Origin: an uncultured Bacteroidales bacterium
Lineage (GTDB): Bacteria > Bacteroidota > Bacteroidia > Bacteroidales > Muribaculaceae
NCBI GenBank assembly: GCA_902792895.1
Contig: CADBBK010000012.1
Location: forward strand, 1 to 64,000
Direction of reading: 5' to 3'
DNA length: 64,000 nucleotides
Shown: in pieces, positions 51,017 through 59,549 of the stretch
How the letters are laid out: every line of letters starts with the position of its first letter
Position numbering within the stretch: position 1 is the first letter of the stretch
The notes under the pieces: generated by a model
Databases searched by the model: none
What the model saw: only the letters and a program-made list of their open reading frames with translations
Told to the model about the DNA's origin: nothing
Made by a program: the position numbers and the translations under genes

Positions 51017-51757
51017 CTAGATGTCTGGGAACTTGAGTTCGGCTATCTGCATCATGCGGGAGATGTCAAAGTAGAATCCTGTGGCCGACTTGCCCGCGAC
51101 GGGCTGCACCTTGATGTAGTCGATGCCGCCCTCGAGTGTCTCGTGGTCGGTGGCGACGAAGCCCAGGAAGTTGATGATGTTGTACTCATGCTCGGGAGCG
51201 ATGACCACCCAAGGCTCCTCCTTGGTGCCCTTGCCGCTGGACATGATGGCTGCGATGAGTCGGTCCAGGCGGTACTGGCAGACGGCAGCACGGGCATGTT
51301 TCTTCTTCTCCTTGAGGACGTAGATGTAGAAGTTCATCTGGTTTAGGTCGAACATGTTGTCGTTGAGCGACAACTCGGCATACTTCTCGATGCTGTCACA
51401 CTCGGCGCGCGAGTGGGGCTGCTTGTAGTAGAGTTGCTCCACGACGTTGCTATAGACGCTCTCGCGGAAGGGGTTGTAGTCCTCCTGGAAGGTGTAGCCA
51501 TAGTAGAAGTTCCTCCAAGCCTCGATGCTCAACGTGGTGTCGTTGCTGTTGTAGGCCTTCATGAGCTTGGGGTAGTAGTAGGCGTTCTTGGGGTTGGAGA
51601 TGACGTCACGGACGTGGTCAAAGTCCACCTTCTTGATGGCGAACTTGCTGGGCTGGTTGCGCTCGGGCACTTCACGGTTGGCCTGTGCCCAGCCGATGCT
51701 GGCCACGGTGACGGCGATGAGCAGTGTGATGATGTATCTTTTCATTCTTGTCTTCAT
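51017..51757 (-). CDS. DUF4919 domain protein
   Basis: A 246-aa protein with signal peptide (MKRYIITLLIAVTVASIGWA, possible start at 51745). The body carries the DUF4919 features: DFDHVRDVISNPKNAYYYPK, FYYGYTFQEDYNPF, and EEPWVVIAPEHEYNIINFLG. The function is not known. It lies 12 bp after the membrane-protein gene, likely in one transcript. Confidence 0.8.
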   Translation of the reverse strand: MKTRMKRYIITLLIAVTVASIGWAQANREVPERNQPSKFAIKKVDFDHVRDVISNPKNAYYYPKLMKAYNSNDTTLSIEAWRNFYYGYTFQEDYNPFRESVYSNVVEQLYYKQPHSRAECDSIEKYAELSLNDNMFDLNQMNFYIYVLKEKKKHARAAVCQYRLDRLIAAIMSSGKGTKEEPWVVIAPEHEYNIINFLGFVATDHETLEGGIDYIKVQPVAGKSATGFYFDISRMMQIAELKFPDI

Positions 51758-51769
51758 TAGTCGGTATGT

Positions 51770-52261
51770 TTAATCGATAACGATTCCCATGACAGCGATG
51801 CACACGATGGAAACGGCGACGATGATGGGCAGGCACTTGATGGGCAGGTAGCGCCAGAAGAGGCTCGACGGCGCCAACAGCCACTTGCCCGCCGGCGTGC
51901 GGCTATAGGCCAGCTGGCCCATGATTGACCCCAGGATGACGCCGAGCACCATCAGCCGCGGCGCGAGCATGATGCCCAGCATGCCGCCGGCCATGGCCGT
52001 GAATCCCACATACAGGTTGCTGGAACTGTGCCCGTCGGGCTCACCGCTGGGCAAGAGGTAGAACAGGCCGGTGACGATGAGCGTGGCGATGCCCCAGAAG
52101 ATGAACGTGCCCATGGGGACAGCGATGTAATAACTCAGGTGGAGCAGCAGCAAGCCGGCAAAGGCCGGTACTGCGGCGACCCATCGAGGCCACAGCACGA
52201 GCACCAACGCCATAGCGAGGCAGATGATGCCTGCAACGAGTAATATGGTCTGCACTATCAT
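51770..52261 (-). CDS. Unknown polytopic membrane protein
   Basis: A 163-aa protein with about five hydrophobic segments (ILLVAGIICLAMALVLVLW, WVAAVPAFAGLLLLHLSYYI, FIFWGIATLIVTGLFYLL, LMVLGVILGSIMGQLAY, and CLPIIVAVSIVCIAVMGIV). It has a Gly-rich central loop (VGFTAMAGGMLGIML) similar to DUF456-type proteins; I do not assign it. Confidence 0.65.
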   Translation of the reverse strand: MIVQTILLVAGIICLAMALVLVLWPRWVAAVPAFAGLLLLHLSYYIAVPMGTFIFWGIATLIVTGLFYLLPSGEPDGHSSSNLYVGFTAMAGGMLGIMLAPRLMVLGVILGSIMGQLAYSRTPAGKWLLAPSSLFWRYLPIKCLPIIVAVSIVCIAVMGIVID

Positions 52262-52347
52262 GGAATGGCTTGTTATATATATTATATAACACCGATTGCC
52301 GCCGGTTATTGCCTTCGACGGCCCATTAAATTTGACTGCGTGTCATT

Positions 52348-54405
52348 TTATTCGGCGGGCGTGTCGTTGGCGGGCTTGATGTGGTCCGGATAGGAAACGC
52401 GTATGTGGTAGGACGTGCGCAGCCGCTCAACAAACAGTTTTTTTACCGTCTCAACGTCGCGGAAGCTGATGGGCGTCTCACGCAGCAGGCCATCGGCCAC
52501 CTGTCCGTCGATAATCTTGTTGACCATGGCACTGATGGCTTCCTCACTGTGGTCGCTCATGCTCTTGGTCGCCGCTTCGCAGGCGTCGGCCATCATCAGG
52601 ATGGCGGCCTCCTTGGTCTGCGGGTTGGGGCCGGGATAGGTGAACGGAGCGGGGTCAACCTCCCCGTCGGGGTGGGCCTCACGGGCCTTGTAGTAGAAGT
52701 AGCGGGTAACGCCCTTGCCGTGGTGCTGCGCAATCAGGTCCTTGATGACCTTGGGCAGGCCGGCGTCCTCGGCAAGCTTGAGGCCGTTGGCGACATGCTC
52801 GATGACGATTTTGGCGCTGTCCTCGGGGCGCATGAGGTGGTCGTGGGGATTCTCCCCGATCTGGTTCTCGGTGAAAAATGCGGGATTCTTGGTCTTGCCC
52901 ACGTCGTGGTAGAGCGCGCCGGCACGCACGAGCTGCATGTTGGCACCAATCTTGAGCGCCGCCTCACCGGCCAGGTTGGCCACCTGCAACGAGTGCTGGA
53001 AGGTGCCGGGGCAGTTGGTGGACAACTGGCGCAGCAACGGATTGTTGATGTCGGCCAGCTCGAGCAGCGTCATCGACGAGGTGAAGCCGAAGATTCTCTC
53101 CACGATGGGGATGACCAGGAAGGCAAACGACAGGATGACGCAGTTGATGAGGAAGTAGGCAAAGTAGAACTTGTCGATGTTGTCAAAGTCACCCTCGCCA
53201 ATGAGCGTCATCGCCACATAGGTGATGCAGTAGGCCAGGAAGATGAATGCGGCACATTGCACGAGCTGGGTGCGCTTGGTGAGTTCCTTGACCGACACGA
53301 TGGCGATGATGCCAGCCAGGAACTGCATGATGATGAACTCGGCCTGGTGGCTGCTGGCAATGAGTGAGCAGATGAGCACGGTGACGATGTGGACAAAGAA
53401 CGACGTGTGGTCGTCAAAGAACGATGACACGATGATGGGCACCAGCCCGAAGGGGATGACATACAGCAGCGTGTACTTGAACTTGATGCACAGGAACACC
53501 GCGATGACAAACACGGTGATGAACGAGATGAGGAACATCATGCGCCGCGGGCTGTCAAACACCTGTCGCCGCAGCAGCTTCATGAAGTAGTAGAAGGCCA
53601 GCATCAGGGTGGCCACAATCATGATTTGGCCCAACAGGTTGACGGTCTCATCGACGTTGCGCTGCTTGTTGCGGCGGTTAAGCTCGTTCTGATAGCTCTG
53701 GATGGCGGCGGCCTTCTTGGGGGTGACAATCTCGCCGCGGGTGATGATGGCCTCGTTGGCCTGGATGGTGCCGGGGGAGCGCAGCGCGTTGCGCAGGTCC
53801 TCGCCCAGCCATTTCTCGTTCTCCTCGGTATCGACCATCAGGTTGGGGGTGAGATACTGGTCGATGTTGATCGCCCTCAGGGCCTCCTGGATGGCGGCAT
53901 TGCCCTTCATGCTATCGGTGAGCCAGGTGTAGGCTTGGCGCACGGTCTTCATGTCGGTAGCATCGACCACCTGCAGCTGGTTGTTGCCCACCATGAAGCG
54001 CAACTGCTTGCCCGAACGGATGTCGTCGGCTGCCTCGTTGTCCACAATGCCGTCGTTGTAAAGGCGTGCGACGGCCTGCAGCAGAGCCTGGCTGCCGGGA
54101 CGCCCTCCGAGGTCGTGCGTGAGCAGGGCAAGTTGCTGTTCGCCCTTCTTGCTGTCCATCTTGTAGATTTTGGCAAAGTTCTGGTTGACACTGTCGGTGA
54201 TGTGTTTGCGGGTGGCCTCGTCGAGTTCGATGTCGAACTGGAAATTGGCCTCCAGACGCGAGTGCAACCAGGGCTTGCCCACCTCAAAACTGTGGATGTG
54301 GCTCTCCTCACGGCTGTAGAACAGTGCGGCCGAAATCAGTACGACCGAAAGCACCAGCAGCGCGATGACGAGGATGTTATTTTTCTTTTTCTTGTCGGTG
54401 TTCAT
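52348..54405 (-). CDS. 7TM HD-domain phosphohydrolase (PgpH-like, cyclic di-AMP type)
   Basis: A protein of about 685 aa from ATG 54405 (MNTDKKKKNNILVIALLVLS). The frame to 54510 would overlap the rsh gene. It has an N-terminal helix, an extracellular 7TMR-HDED domain (residues about 45-270), seven membrane helices (about 275-460), and a cytoplasmic HD domain with GALYHDVGKTKNPAFFTENQ, then IAQHHGKGVTRYFYYKA. It resembles PgpH, which breaks down cyclic di-AMP. It follows rsh by 50 bp. Confidence 0.9.
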   Translation of the reverse strand: MNTDKKKKNNILVIALLVLSVVLISAALFYSREESHIHSFEVGKPWLHSRLEANFQFDIELDEATRKHITDSVNQNFAKIYKMDSKKGEQQLALLTHDLGGRPGSQALLQAVARLYNDGIVDNEAADDIRSGKQLRFMVGNNQLQVVDATDMKTVRQAYTWLTDSMKGNAAIQEALRAINIDQYLTPNLMVDTEENEKWLGEDLRNALRSPGTIQANEAIITRGEIVTPKKAAAIQSYQNELNRRNKQRNVDETVNLLGQIMIVATLMLAFYYFMKLLRRQVFDSPRRMMFLISFITVFVIAVFLCIKFKYTLLYVIPFGLVPIIVSSFFDDHTSFFVHIVTVLICSLIASSHQAEFIIMQFLAGIIAIVSVKELTKRTQLVQCAAFIFLAYCITYVAMTLIGEGDFDNIDKFYFAYFLINCVILSFAFLVIPIVERIFGFTSSMTLLELADINNPLLRQLSTNCPGTFQHSLQVANLAGEAALKIGANMQLVRAGALYHDVGKTKNPAFFTENQIGENPHDHLMRPEDSAKIVIEHVANGLKLAEDAGLPKVIKDLIAQHHGKGVTRYFYYKAREAHPDGEVDPAPFTYPGPNPQTKEAAILMMADACEAATKSMSDHSEEAISAMVNKIIDGQVADGLLRETPISFRDVETVKKLFVERLRTSYHIRVSYPDHIKPANDTPAE

Positions 54406-54455
54406 TATCTCAAGATTGATGATGGTTTTCAGTGTTCGGGTGGCAAGATGCAGGG

Positions 54456-56681
54456 TTAACTCATGCGGATGGCCAAGTTGACGCCCTTCACCTTCTTGAT
54501 TTCGCGGCACAGGCTGGTCACGCCCGAGGCATCGGCGATGAGCACGTCGAGGTCGCAGTTGAACACGCCGCTGTCCGAGGTGACGTTCATCCGCTTCATG
54601 TTGATGGACATGTTGGTCGAGATGATGTTCACGATGGACTGGAGGATGCCTTTCTGATCAATGCCCTCGATGTGGATGGTGGCCAGGAACTGGTCGCCGT
54701 GGTCCTCCCACTGCGTTTGCAGCAGGCGTGAGCCGTAACTGGCTTTGAGGCGTGCCAGGGTGGGGCAGTCCATCTTGTGGACGATGACCTCGCCGTTGTC
54801 GTTGAGGAAACCCACCGCGTCGTCGCCGGGAATGGGATGGCAGCAGTCGGCAATCTGGTAATTGCTCTTGCCGCTGTGGGTGACGAGGCGGTAGATGGCC
54901 TTGGTGTCGATGGCCTTATTGGGGTCATCGGTGGTCTCGTGGGGCTGTTCCTTGCCCTTGAAGGGGTTGCGGCGCAGCCAGTTGAACCGTCCGCCGGTCT
55001 CCTTCTTGTTGAGCATGCCCTCATTGAGCTTGATCTCGTCGTTGCCGATCATGAAGAAGAGTTCCTCCTTGTTGGCGACGCCCTGACGGGTGATGGCATG
55101 GGAGAGCACCTCGTTGGTCAGCGTGATGTTGTTCTCGGCCAGGAAGTCCATGAAACGTTTTTCGCCCCGCTCGATGATGAGGCGGCGCTTGTGCTTCAGG
55201 GCGGCGCGCAGGCGCGTCTTTCCCTTGGCAGTGATGAGGTATTTCTCGTATTCACGCTTGGGCTCGCCGGTGTTGCTGGTGAGGATTTCCACCTGGTCAC
55301 CGCTGGAGAGACGGTAGGACAGGGGCACGAGTTTGTGGTTCACCTTGCCGGCGATGCAGTGGGTGCCCAGGTCGGTGTGCAGCATGAACGCCAGGTCGAG
55401 CACCGTGGCGCCCTTGGGGAGCGTCATGGCCTCGCCCTTGGGCGTGAACACGACGATTTCACTGGCAAACAGGTTGAGCTTAATGGTGTCCAGGAAGTCA
55501 ATGGCGTTGGGCTCCGGGTCCTTGAGGATGTCCACGATGGTACTGAGCCATGCCGAGAGTTCGGATTCCTCCTCTCCCTCGCCGATCTTGTACTTCCAGT
55601 GTGCGGCAAATCCGCGTTCGGCGATGTCGTCCATCTTGCGGCTGCGTATTTGTACTTCCACCCAGTTGCCGTCGGGACCCATCACGGTGACGTGCAGGGC
55701 GCGATACTTGTTCACCTTGGGGGTGGTCAACCAGTCGCGCACGCGGTCGGGGTGCTTGGTGTAGACCTCGGTGACCTCGTTGTAGATTCTCCAGCAGATG
55801 TTTTTCTCGATGCTCTCGTCGTCGCATTCAAACACGATGCGCGCGGCGTACAGGTCATACACTTCCTCGAAGGGGATGCGCTTGTTCTGCATCTTTTTCC
55901 AGATGGAGAAGCATGACTTGATGCGCGCGTTGAACTCGTACTTGAGGCCCATGTTGTCCAATCGCTCGCGGATGGGGGCTGAGAAGCGTGCAAACAACTC
56001 GTTGCGGCTCTCCTCGCTGGCGGCAACCAGGTTCTTGATGCGCTGGTACTCGTTGGGATGGTTGTACTTGAAACTCAGGTCCTCGAGTTCGGTCTTGATG
56101 GCATACAGGCCCAGTCGGTGAGCCAGCGGGGCATAGATGTAGAGGGTTTCGCCGGCAATCTTGTACTGCTTGTTGGCGGGCATCGACGAGAGGGTGCGCA
56201 TGTTGTGCAGACGGTCGGCCATCTTGATGAGCACCACGCGGATGTCCTCGTTCATGGTGAGCAGCAGTTTGCGGAAGTTCTCGGCTTGCAGCGACGCTTT
56301 CTCGCCGAAGATGCCGCCCGAGATTTTCGTCAGTCCGCTGACAATGCGTGCAATCTTCTCGCCGAACTGCGCCTCGATGTCCTCGACGGTGTAGTCGGTA
56401 TCCTCGACCACATCGTGCAGCAGGGCCGCACTGATGCTCGTCGAGCCCAGGCCGATTTCCTGGCTCACGATGGTCGCGACGGCCAGGGGATGCATGATAT
56501 AGGGCTCGCCGGAGCGCCGGCGGATTCCCTTGTGGGCATCACGCGCAAACTTGAAGGCCTTGTCAATCACCTCCACCTTCTTGCGGTGATTGCTAGCTAG
56601 ATAGCCGTTTAACAGGTTCTGATAGGCCACTTGAATCATCTGGTCCTCGTCCTGGGGGGATATGTTGTTGTTCTGCATCAT
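54456..56681 (-). CDS. RelA/SpoT-homologue (p)ppGpp synthetase/hydrolase
   Basis: A 741-aa Rsh protein. The HD hydrolase domain (residues about 25-190) has GEPYIMHPLAVA and LLHDVVEDTDYT. The synthetase domain has RVRDWLTTPKVNKYRALHVT. The TGS domain has VFTPKGEAMTLPKGATVLDL; the C-terminal ACT domain begins near FLATIHIEGIDQKGILQ. Both catalytic centres look intact, so it should be bifunctional, controlling the stringent response. Promoter at 56708-56715. Confidence 0.93.
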   Translation of the reverse strand: MMQNNNISPQDEDQMIQVAYQNLLNGYLASNHRKKVEVIDKAFKFARDAHKGIRRRSGEPYIMHPLAVATIVSQEIGLGSTSISAALLHDVVEDTDYTVEDIEAQFGEKIARIVSGLTKISGGIFGEKASLQAENFRKLLLTMNEDIRVVLIKMADRLHNMRTLSSMPANKQYKIAGETLYIYAPLAHRLGLYAIKTELEDLSFKYNHPNEYQRIKNLVAASEESRNELFARFSAPIRERLDNMGLKYEFNARIKSCFSIWKKMQNKRIPFEEVYDLYAARIVFECDDESIEKNICWRIYNEVTEVYTKHPDRVRDWLTTPKVNKYRALHVTVMGPDGNWVEVQIRSRKMDDIAERGFAAHWKYKIGEGEEESELSAWLSTIVDILKDPEPNAIDFLDTIKLNLFASEIVVFTPKGEAMTLPKGATVLDLAFMLHTDLGTHCIAGKVNHKLVPLSYRLSSGDQVEILTSNTGEPKREYEKYLITAKGKTRLRAALKHKRRLIIERGEKRFMDFLAENNITLTNEVLSHAITRQGVANKEELFFMIGNDEIKLNEGMLNKKETGGRFNWLRRNPFKGKEQPHETTDDPNKAIDTKAIYRLVTHSGKSNYQIADCCHPIPGDDAVGFLNDNGEVIVHKMDCPTLARLKASYGSRLLQTQWEDHGDQFLATIHIEGIDQKGILQSIVNIISTNMSINMKRMNVTSDSGVFNCDLDVLIADASGVTSLCREIKKVKGVNLAIRMS

Positions 56682-56707
56682 GGGTCTCGAGCGTTTAGTT
56701 TAAACTA

Positions 56708-56715
56708 CAAAGGTA
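56708..56715 (-). promoter_or_regulatory. -7 box for rsh
   Basis: TACCTTTG on the minus strand, 26 bp before the ATG. Confidence 0.5.
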
Positions 56716-56763
56716 ATAAAAAAAGTTGAAAGTGCCGGCTGGGGGGTGGATTTTTTATAGAGT

Positions 56764-56844
56764 GGCTGGAGAGGCTGGACGGGCTGGATTAACTGGACAT
56801 ACTTGACATACTGGACGGACTGGATTAACTGGATGGGGTGGAGG
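56764..56844. repeat. 9-bp tandem repeat (nnCTGGAnn), 9 units
   Basis: Nine 9-bp units from 56764 to 56844 with the constant core CTGGA (one CTTGA, one GTGGA). They lie between the stop of 56859-58190 (minus) and the rsh promoter. Confidence 0.88.
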
Positions 56845-56858
56845 GAGGAACTGGGCTG

Positions 56859-58190
56859 CTAGCCTTGGCCCTGGCTGTCGGGGCGGGTGCCCAGGGTGGG
56901 GGCGGTGACGTTGAAGTAGCGTTTCCAGTTGCCGGTGGCGGTGTGGAGCCAGACGCAGCCCTCGGTGATGTCAATTTCGTTGATGCGGTCGATGCCGCGC
57001 GGCAGGCGTAGGATGGCGCGCACGCGCCCGTTCTGGTCACAGATCTGGATGCCCATGCTGGTGGCAGCCCACAGGTTGCCCTTGCCGTCAAAGGTGATGG
57101 TCTGGATGTCGAGCGGGCGGCTGTTGTCGTCGTTGTGGAGCCAGTAGAAGGGTTCACCGTGGGCGGGCTGCCCACCTTGCAGGATGTACTGCCACACGGC
57201 ATTGCCCGGCTCGTCGGGGATGATGGCGATGTTGGTCAGGTCGGGGTAGATAATGCGCTTCACGGGATTGCCGGGCACGCCGTTGCCCACTTTTTCCCAG
57301 CCCTTGTCCGCGTCGCTGAGCAGGTCGCGCAGGAAATCGTTGCCAGTGGCGCCCACTGCGGGGGCGGCAGGCCAGTCGCGCCACATCCACTGCATCACTC
57401 GGGAGAAGATTTCGGTCGAGCGCTTCACGTTGTGGCCGCCGTCGCTCCAGTCACAGTCCACGTCATAGCCCGCAAACTTCAGGGCACTTGCCATCAGCTG
57501 GTTGCCCTCGTACCAATGACCAAACAACGGATTCCACACGTCGTTGCTGCCGTCCTGGATGAACACGCGCAGGGGCAGCGGCTCGGTCTTGCGCACCAGG
57601 GCCTGCAGGTCGTTGCCGCCGCGCATGGCCACAAACGTGCCCACGCCGGTGAACACTTTGCCGAACAGGTCGGGACGGTGCCATGCCGCGTTGAAGGCTG
57701 CAATGCCGCCACTGCTCAGACCGAAGATCATGCGGTCCCATGGCCTGCGCGACAGGCGGATGGGTTTGCCGTTGGACGTCGTCATCTGCTCGACAGCGGG
57801 CAGGACCTCGGTCTCGAGAAACAGGGCAAAGTCGCCCGTTGTGCTGTCGAACTCGTAGCAGCGGTTGTAGCGCAGCACCGTGCCGTCGTCCCCCTTAATG
57901 ACGCCCGGCTGCAGAAACACGCCGATGGTGCACGGCATCTGCCGTGCCGCGATGAGCGAGTCCATGACCTGGGGCGCGTTGCACAGCACGCCGTCCAGTC
58001 CGACATACAGCGCTGCGGGCCGCTTGCCGTCGTACTGCTCGGGCACATAGACCTGAAAGGTGTGGACCGTGCCGGGATAGATGGTGGACTGCTCGAGCAC
58101 GCCGTCGATGAGCGTGTGGCTTGCTGCCATGCCCAGTGCGGTGGCAGCCAGTATCATCAGTAGAGATAAACGTCTTGAAATCATAGTCAT
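56859..58190 (-). CDS. Esterase-like (alpha/beta hydrolase) secreted protein with propeller remnant
   Basis: A protein of about 443 aa from ATG 58190 (the second ATG 58184 is also possible), with signal peptide RLSLLMILAATALGMAAS. The first 290 residues are of the esterase-D/Fes type: VYVPEQYDGKRPAALYVGLDG, the nucleophile elbow IFGLSSGGIAAFNAAW (GxSxG), and a late WSDGGHNV that provides the His. The last 130 residues (RIIYPDLTNIAIIPDEPGNA, ITFDGKGNLWAATSMGIQI) look like two or three blades of an SMP-30/gluconolactonase propeller, incomplete. Substrate not known, perhaps carbohydrate esters. Confidence 0.78.
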   Translation of the reverse strand: MTMISRRLSLLMILAATALGMAASHTLIDGVLEQSTIYPGTVHTFQVYVPEQYDGKRPAALYVGLDGVLCNAPQVMDSLIAARQMPCTIGVFLQPGVIKGDDGTVLRYNRCYEFDSTTGDFALFLETEVLPAVEQMTTSNGKPIRLSRRPWDRMIFGLSSGGIAAFNAAWHRPDLFGKVFTGVGTFVAMRGGNDLQALVRKTEPLPLRVFIQDGSNDVWNPLFGHWYEGNQLMASALKFAGYDVDCDWSDGGHNVKRSTEIFSRVMQWMWRDWPAAPAVGATGNDFLRDLLSDADKGWEKVGNGVPGNPVKRIIYPDLTNIAIIPDEPGNAVWQYILQGGQPAHGEPFYWLHNDDNSRPLDIQTITFDGKGNLWAATSMGIQICDQNGRVRAILRLPRGIDRINEIDITEGCVWLHTATGNWKRYFNVTAPTLGTRPDSQGQG

Positions 58191-58211
58191 CAGGTTTTGT
58201 CTTTTCAACGG

Positions 58212-58219
58212 CAAAGGTA
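58212..58219 (-). promoter_or_regulatory. -7 box for the esterase-like gene
   Basis: TACCTTTG on the minus strand, 21 bp before ATG 58190. It argues against the frame start at 58271. Confidence 0.5.
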
Positions 58220-58318
58220 GATAATAGTTTTCATTTCTGTGGGTTCGGGAGGCCTGTTTTTTGCCCTGCACGGGATGGGACTGTGTGCGGCCGATGTGGC
58301 TGTGCCGAAATAACGAAA

Positions 58319-58349
58319 CGTGCGCTCCCGTTATTGGTGGGAACGCACG
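58319..58349 (-). terminator. Terminator of the NlpC/P60 gene
   Basis: CGTGCGCTCCC pairs with GGGAACGCACG, 11-bp stem with one mismatch, 31 bp after the stop. Confidence 0.7.
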
Positions 58350-58380
58350 CTGTGTGGGGTGTACTTGAGTATGGTTTGTT

Positions 58381-58917
58381 TTACAGAACCCGGCAGGCGC
58401 CGACGTAGCGGCGGCTGTAGTAGGACTCAGTGTTCTTGCTCTCGGTCACACCGGTGCTGCAGGCCGAGTGGATGAAGTGGAACGTGTTGTCGTCGTTCAC
58501 CTTAGTGACGATGCCCACGTGGCCCACACCACCACGGCCCGAACGGCCCTGGAAGAATACCAGGTCACCGGGCTGCAGGTCTTTCTGCTTCACGCGCACG
58601 CCGTCAAAAATCTGGCCGCGCGACGAGCGGTCGAGCTCGATGCCGAAGCGCTTGAAAACATAACTCGTGAAGCCCGAGCAGTCAAAACCGCGGGGCGACA
58701 TGGCTCCGTAGCGATAAGGCGTGCCACGGAAACGATATGCGTAATTGATAACTTGGTCGATGAGATTGTTGCGGCTGTTCTGCTCTAACTGTTCCAGAAC
58801 GGTGCCTTGTCTGCGGTTACTCAGCTGCTGAGCCTGTGCAGTGAAGCATGAAAGGGAAATTGCAAAGATTACAAATAATGCCGATAAACTACTTATTTTA
58901 TTATTGATAAAACTCAT
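58381..58917 (-). CDS. NlpC/P60-family (C40) peptidoglycan endopeptidase
   Basis: A 178-aa protein with signal peptide (LFVIFAISLSCFTAQAQ). The catalytic Cys is in SPRGFDCSGFTSYVFKRFG (about residue 80), followed by LQPGDLVFFQGRSGRGGVGH with the His. The residues and length are typical of the small secreted Spr-like enzymes that cut peptide bonds of the wall. Strong promoter 100-130 bp upstream. Confidence 0.9.
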   Translation of the reverse strand: MSFINNKISSLSALFVIFAISLSCFTAQAQQLSNRRQGTVLEQLEQNSRNNLIDQVINYAYRFRGTPYRYGAMSPRGFDCSGFTSYVFKRFGIELDRSSRGQIFDGVRVKQKDLQPGDLVFFQGRSGRGGVGHVGIVTKVNDDNTFHFIHSACSTGVTESKNTESYYSRRYVGACRVL

Positions 58918-59017
58918 AAATTATATTTTTAGGGGGCTGGAAGATAGGCATGCTGCCATCGCTTCGTTAGGGGCTGTCGAGAACGATTTCGACGCCGTGC
59001 GCCCTGGTTTGCGATGG

Positions 59018-59048
59018 CAAAGGTAGCCCAAAACGATAACCCGACCAA
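59018..59048 (-). promoter_or_regulatory. Promoter of the NlpC/P60 gene
   Basis: TTG (in TTTG), 20 bp, TACCTTTG on the minus strand; the leader is about 95 nt. Confidence 0.7.
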
Positions 59049-59255
59049 ACTATGTAAACACTTGTAAACATTTGGCGTAATTGAGGATTTTGGAAGATTG
59101 TTCCACGCAAATTCCCTTATAATAGGGGCTCACGGCGACTCGGAATGTTTAAATTTTGGAAATTAAAAATGAAAAAATTTACACATTTTAACAATAAATG
59201 GCATCCTATAAGATTTGTTTTTTGATTTTTTGCTACCAAAACCTAGCTCGAGAAT

Positions 59256-59432
59256 ATGAAAATCGCCCAATCGTCTTGCAAAATGAAAGCAATTTGGGCG
59301 ATTTTGGTGATTCTGGTGATTGTGGCTTTCGTGACCTGCCTGTCAACCCCCTTGCCGCTCGTGGAACAATGGCGTTATAGCGCTATCCCGGGGAAGGCCT
59401 TTCAGCGGCTCGTTGACTTATCCATGTCTTGA
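59256..59432 (+). CDS. Possible 58-codon small ORF with hydrophobic helix
   Basis: Open from ATG 59256 to TGA 59430-59432. The peptide has a basic start, one hydrophobic segment (AIWAILVILVIVAFVTCLS, like a lipoprotein or membrane signal with a Cys), and a polar tail ending in QRLVDLSMS. No clear promoter is seen before it. A strong hairpin (59258-59304) covers its first codons, so the alternative is that the region is only a terminator. The remainder of the 632-bp gap 58918-59549 contains the NlpC promoter and the terminator at 59452. Confidence 0.25.
   Translation: MKIAQSSCKMKAIWAILVILVIVAFVTCLSTPLPLVEQWRYSAIPGKAFQRLVDLSMS
59258..59304. other. 12-bp stem hairpin
   Basis: AAAATCGCCCAA and TTGGGCGATTTT enclose about 23 nt; A-rich and T-rich sides make it terminator-like in both directions. 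Confidence 0.55.
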
Positions 59433-59451
59433 ACCGAATCGCTGCAGAAAC

Positions 59452-59494
59452 AAGACAAAACGGGCGACCCGCATGGGGCCGCCCGCCTTGTCTC
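59452..59494 (-). terminator. Terminator of the FN3/T9SS gene
   Basis: AAGACAA and TTGTCTC outside, CGGGCG and CGCCCG inside; 56 bp after the stop. Confidence 0.7.
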
Positions 59495-59549
59495 AAATCT
59501 TGCTAATAGCCAAAGCCTAAAACAGCTAATAGCTAGAAGCTAAGCCTAA

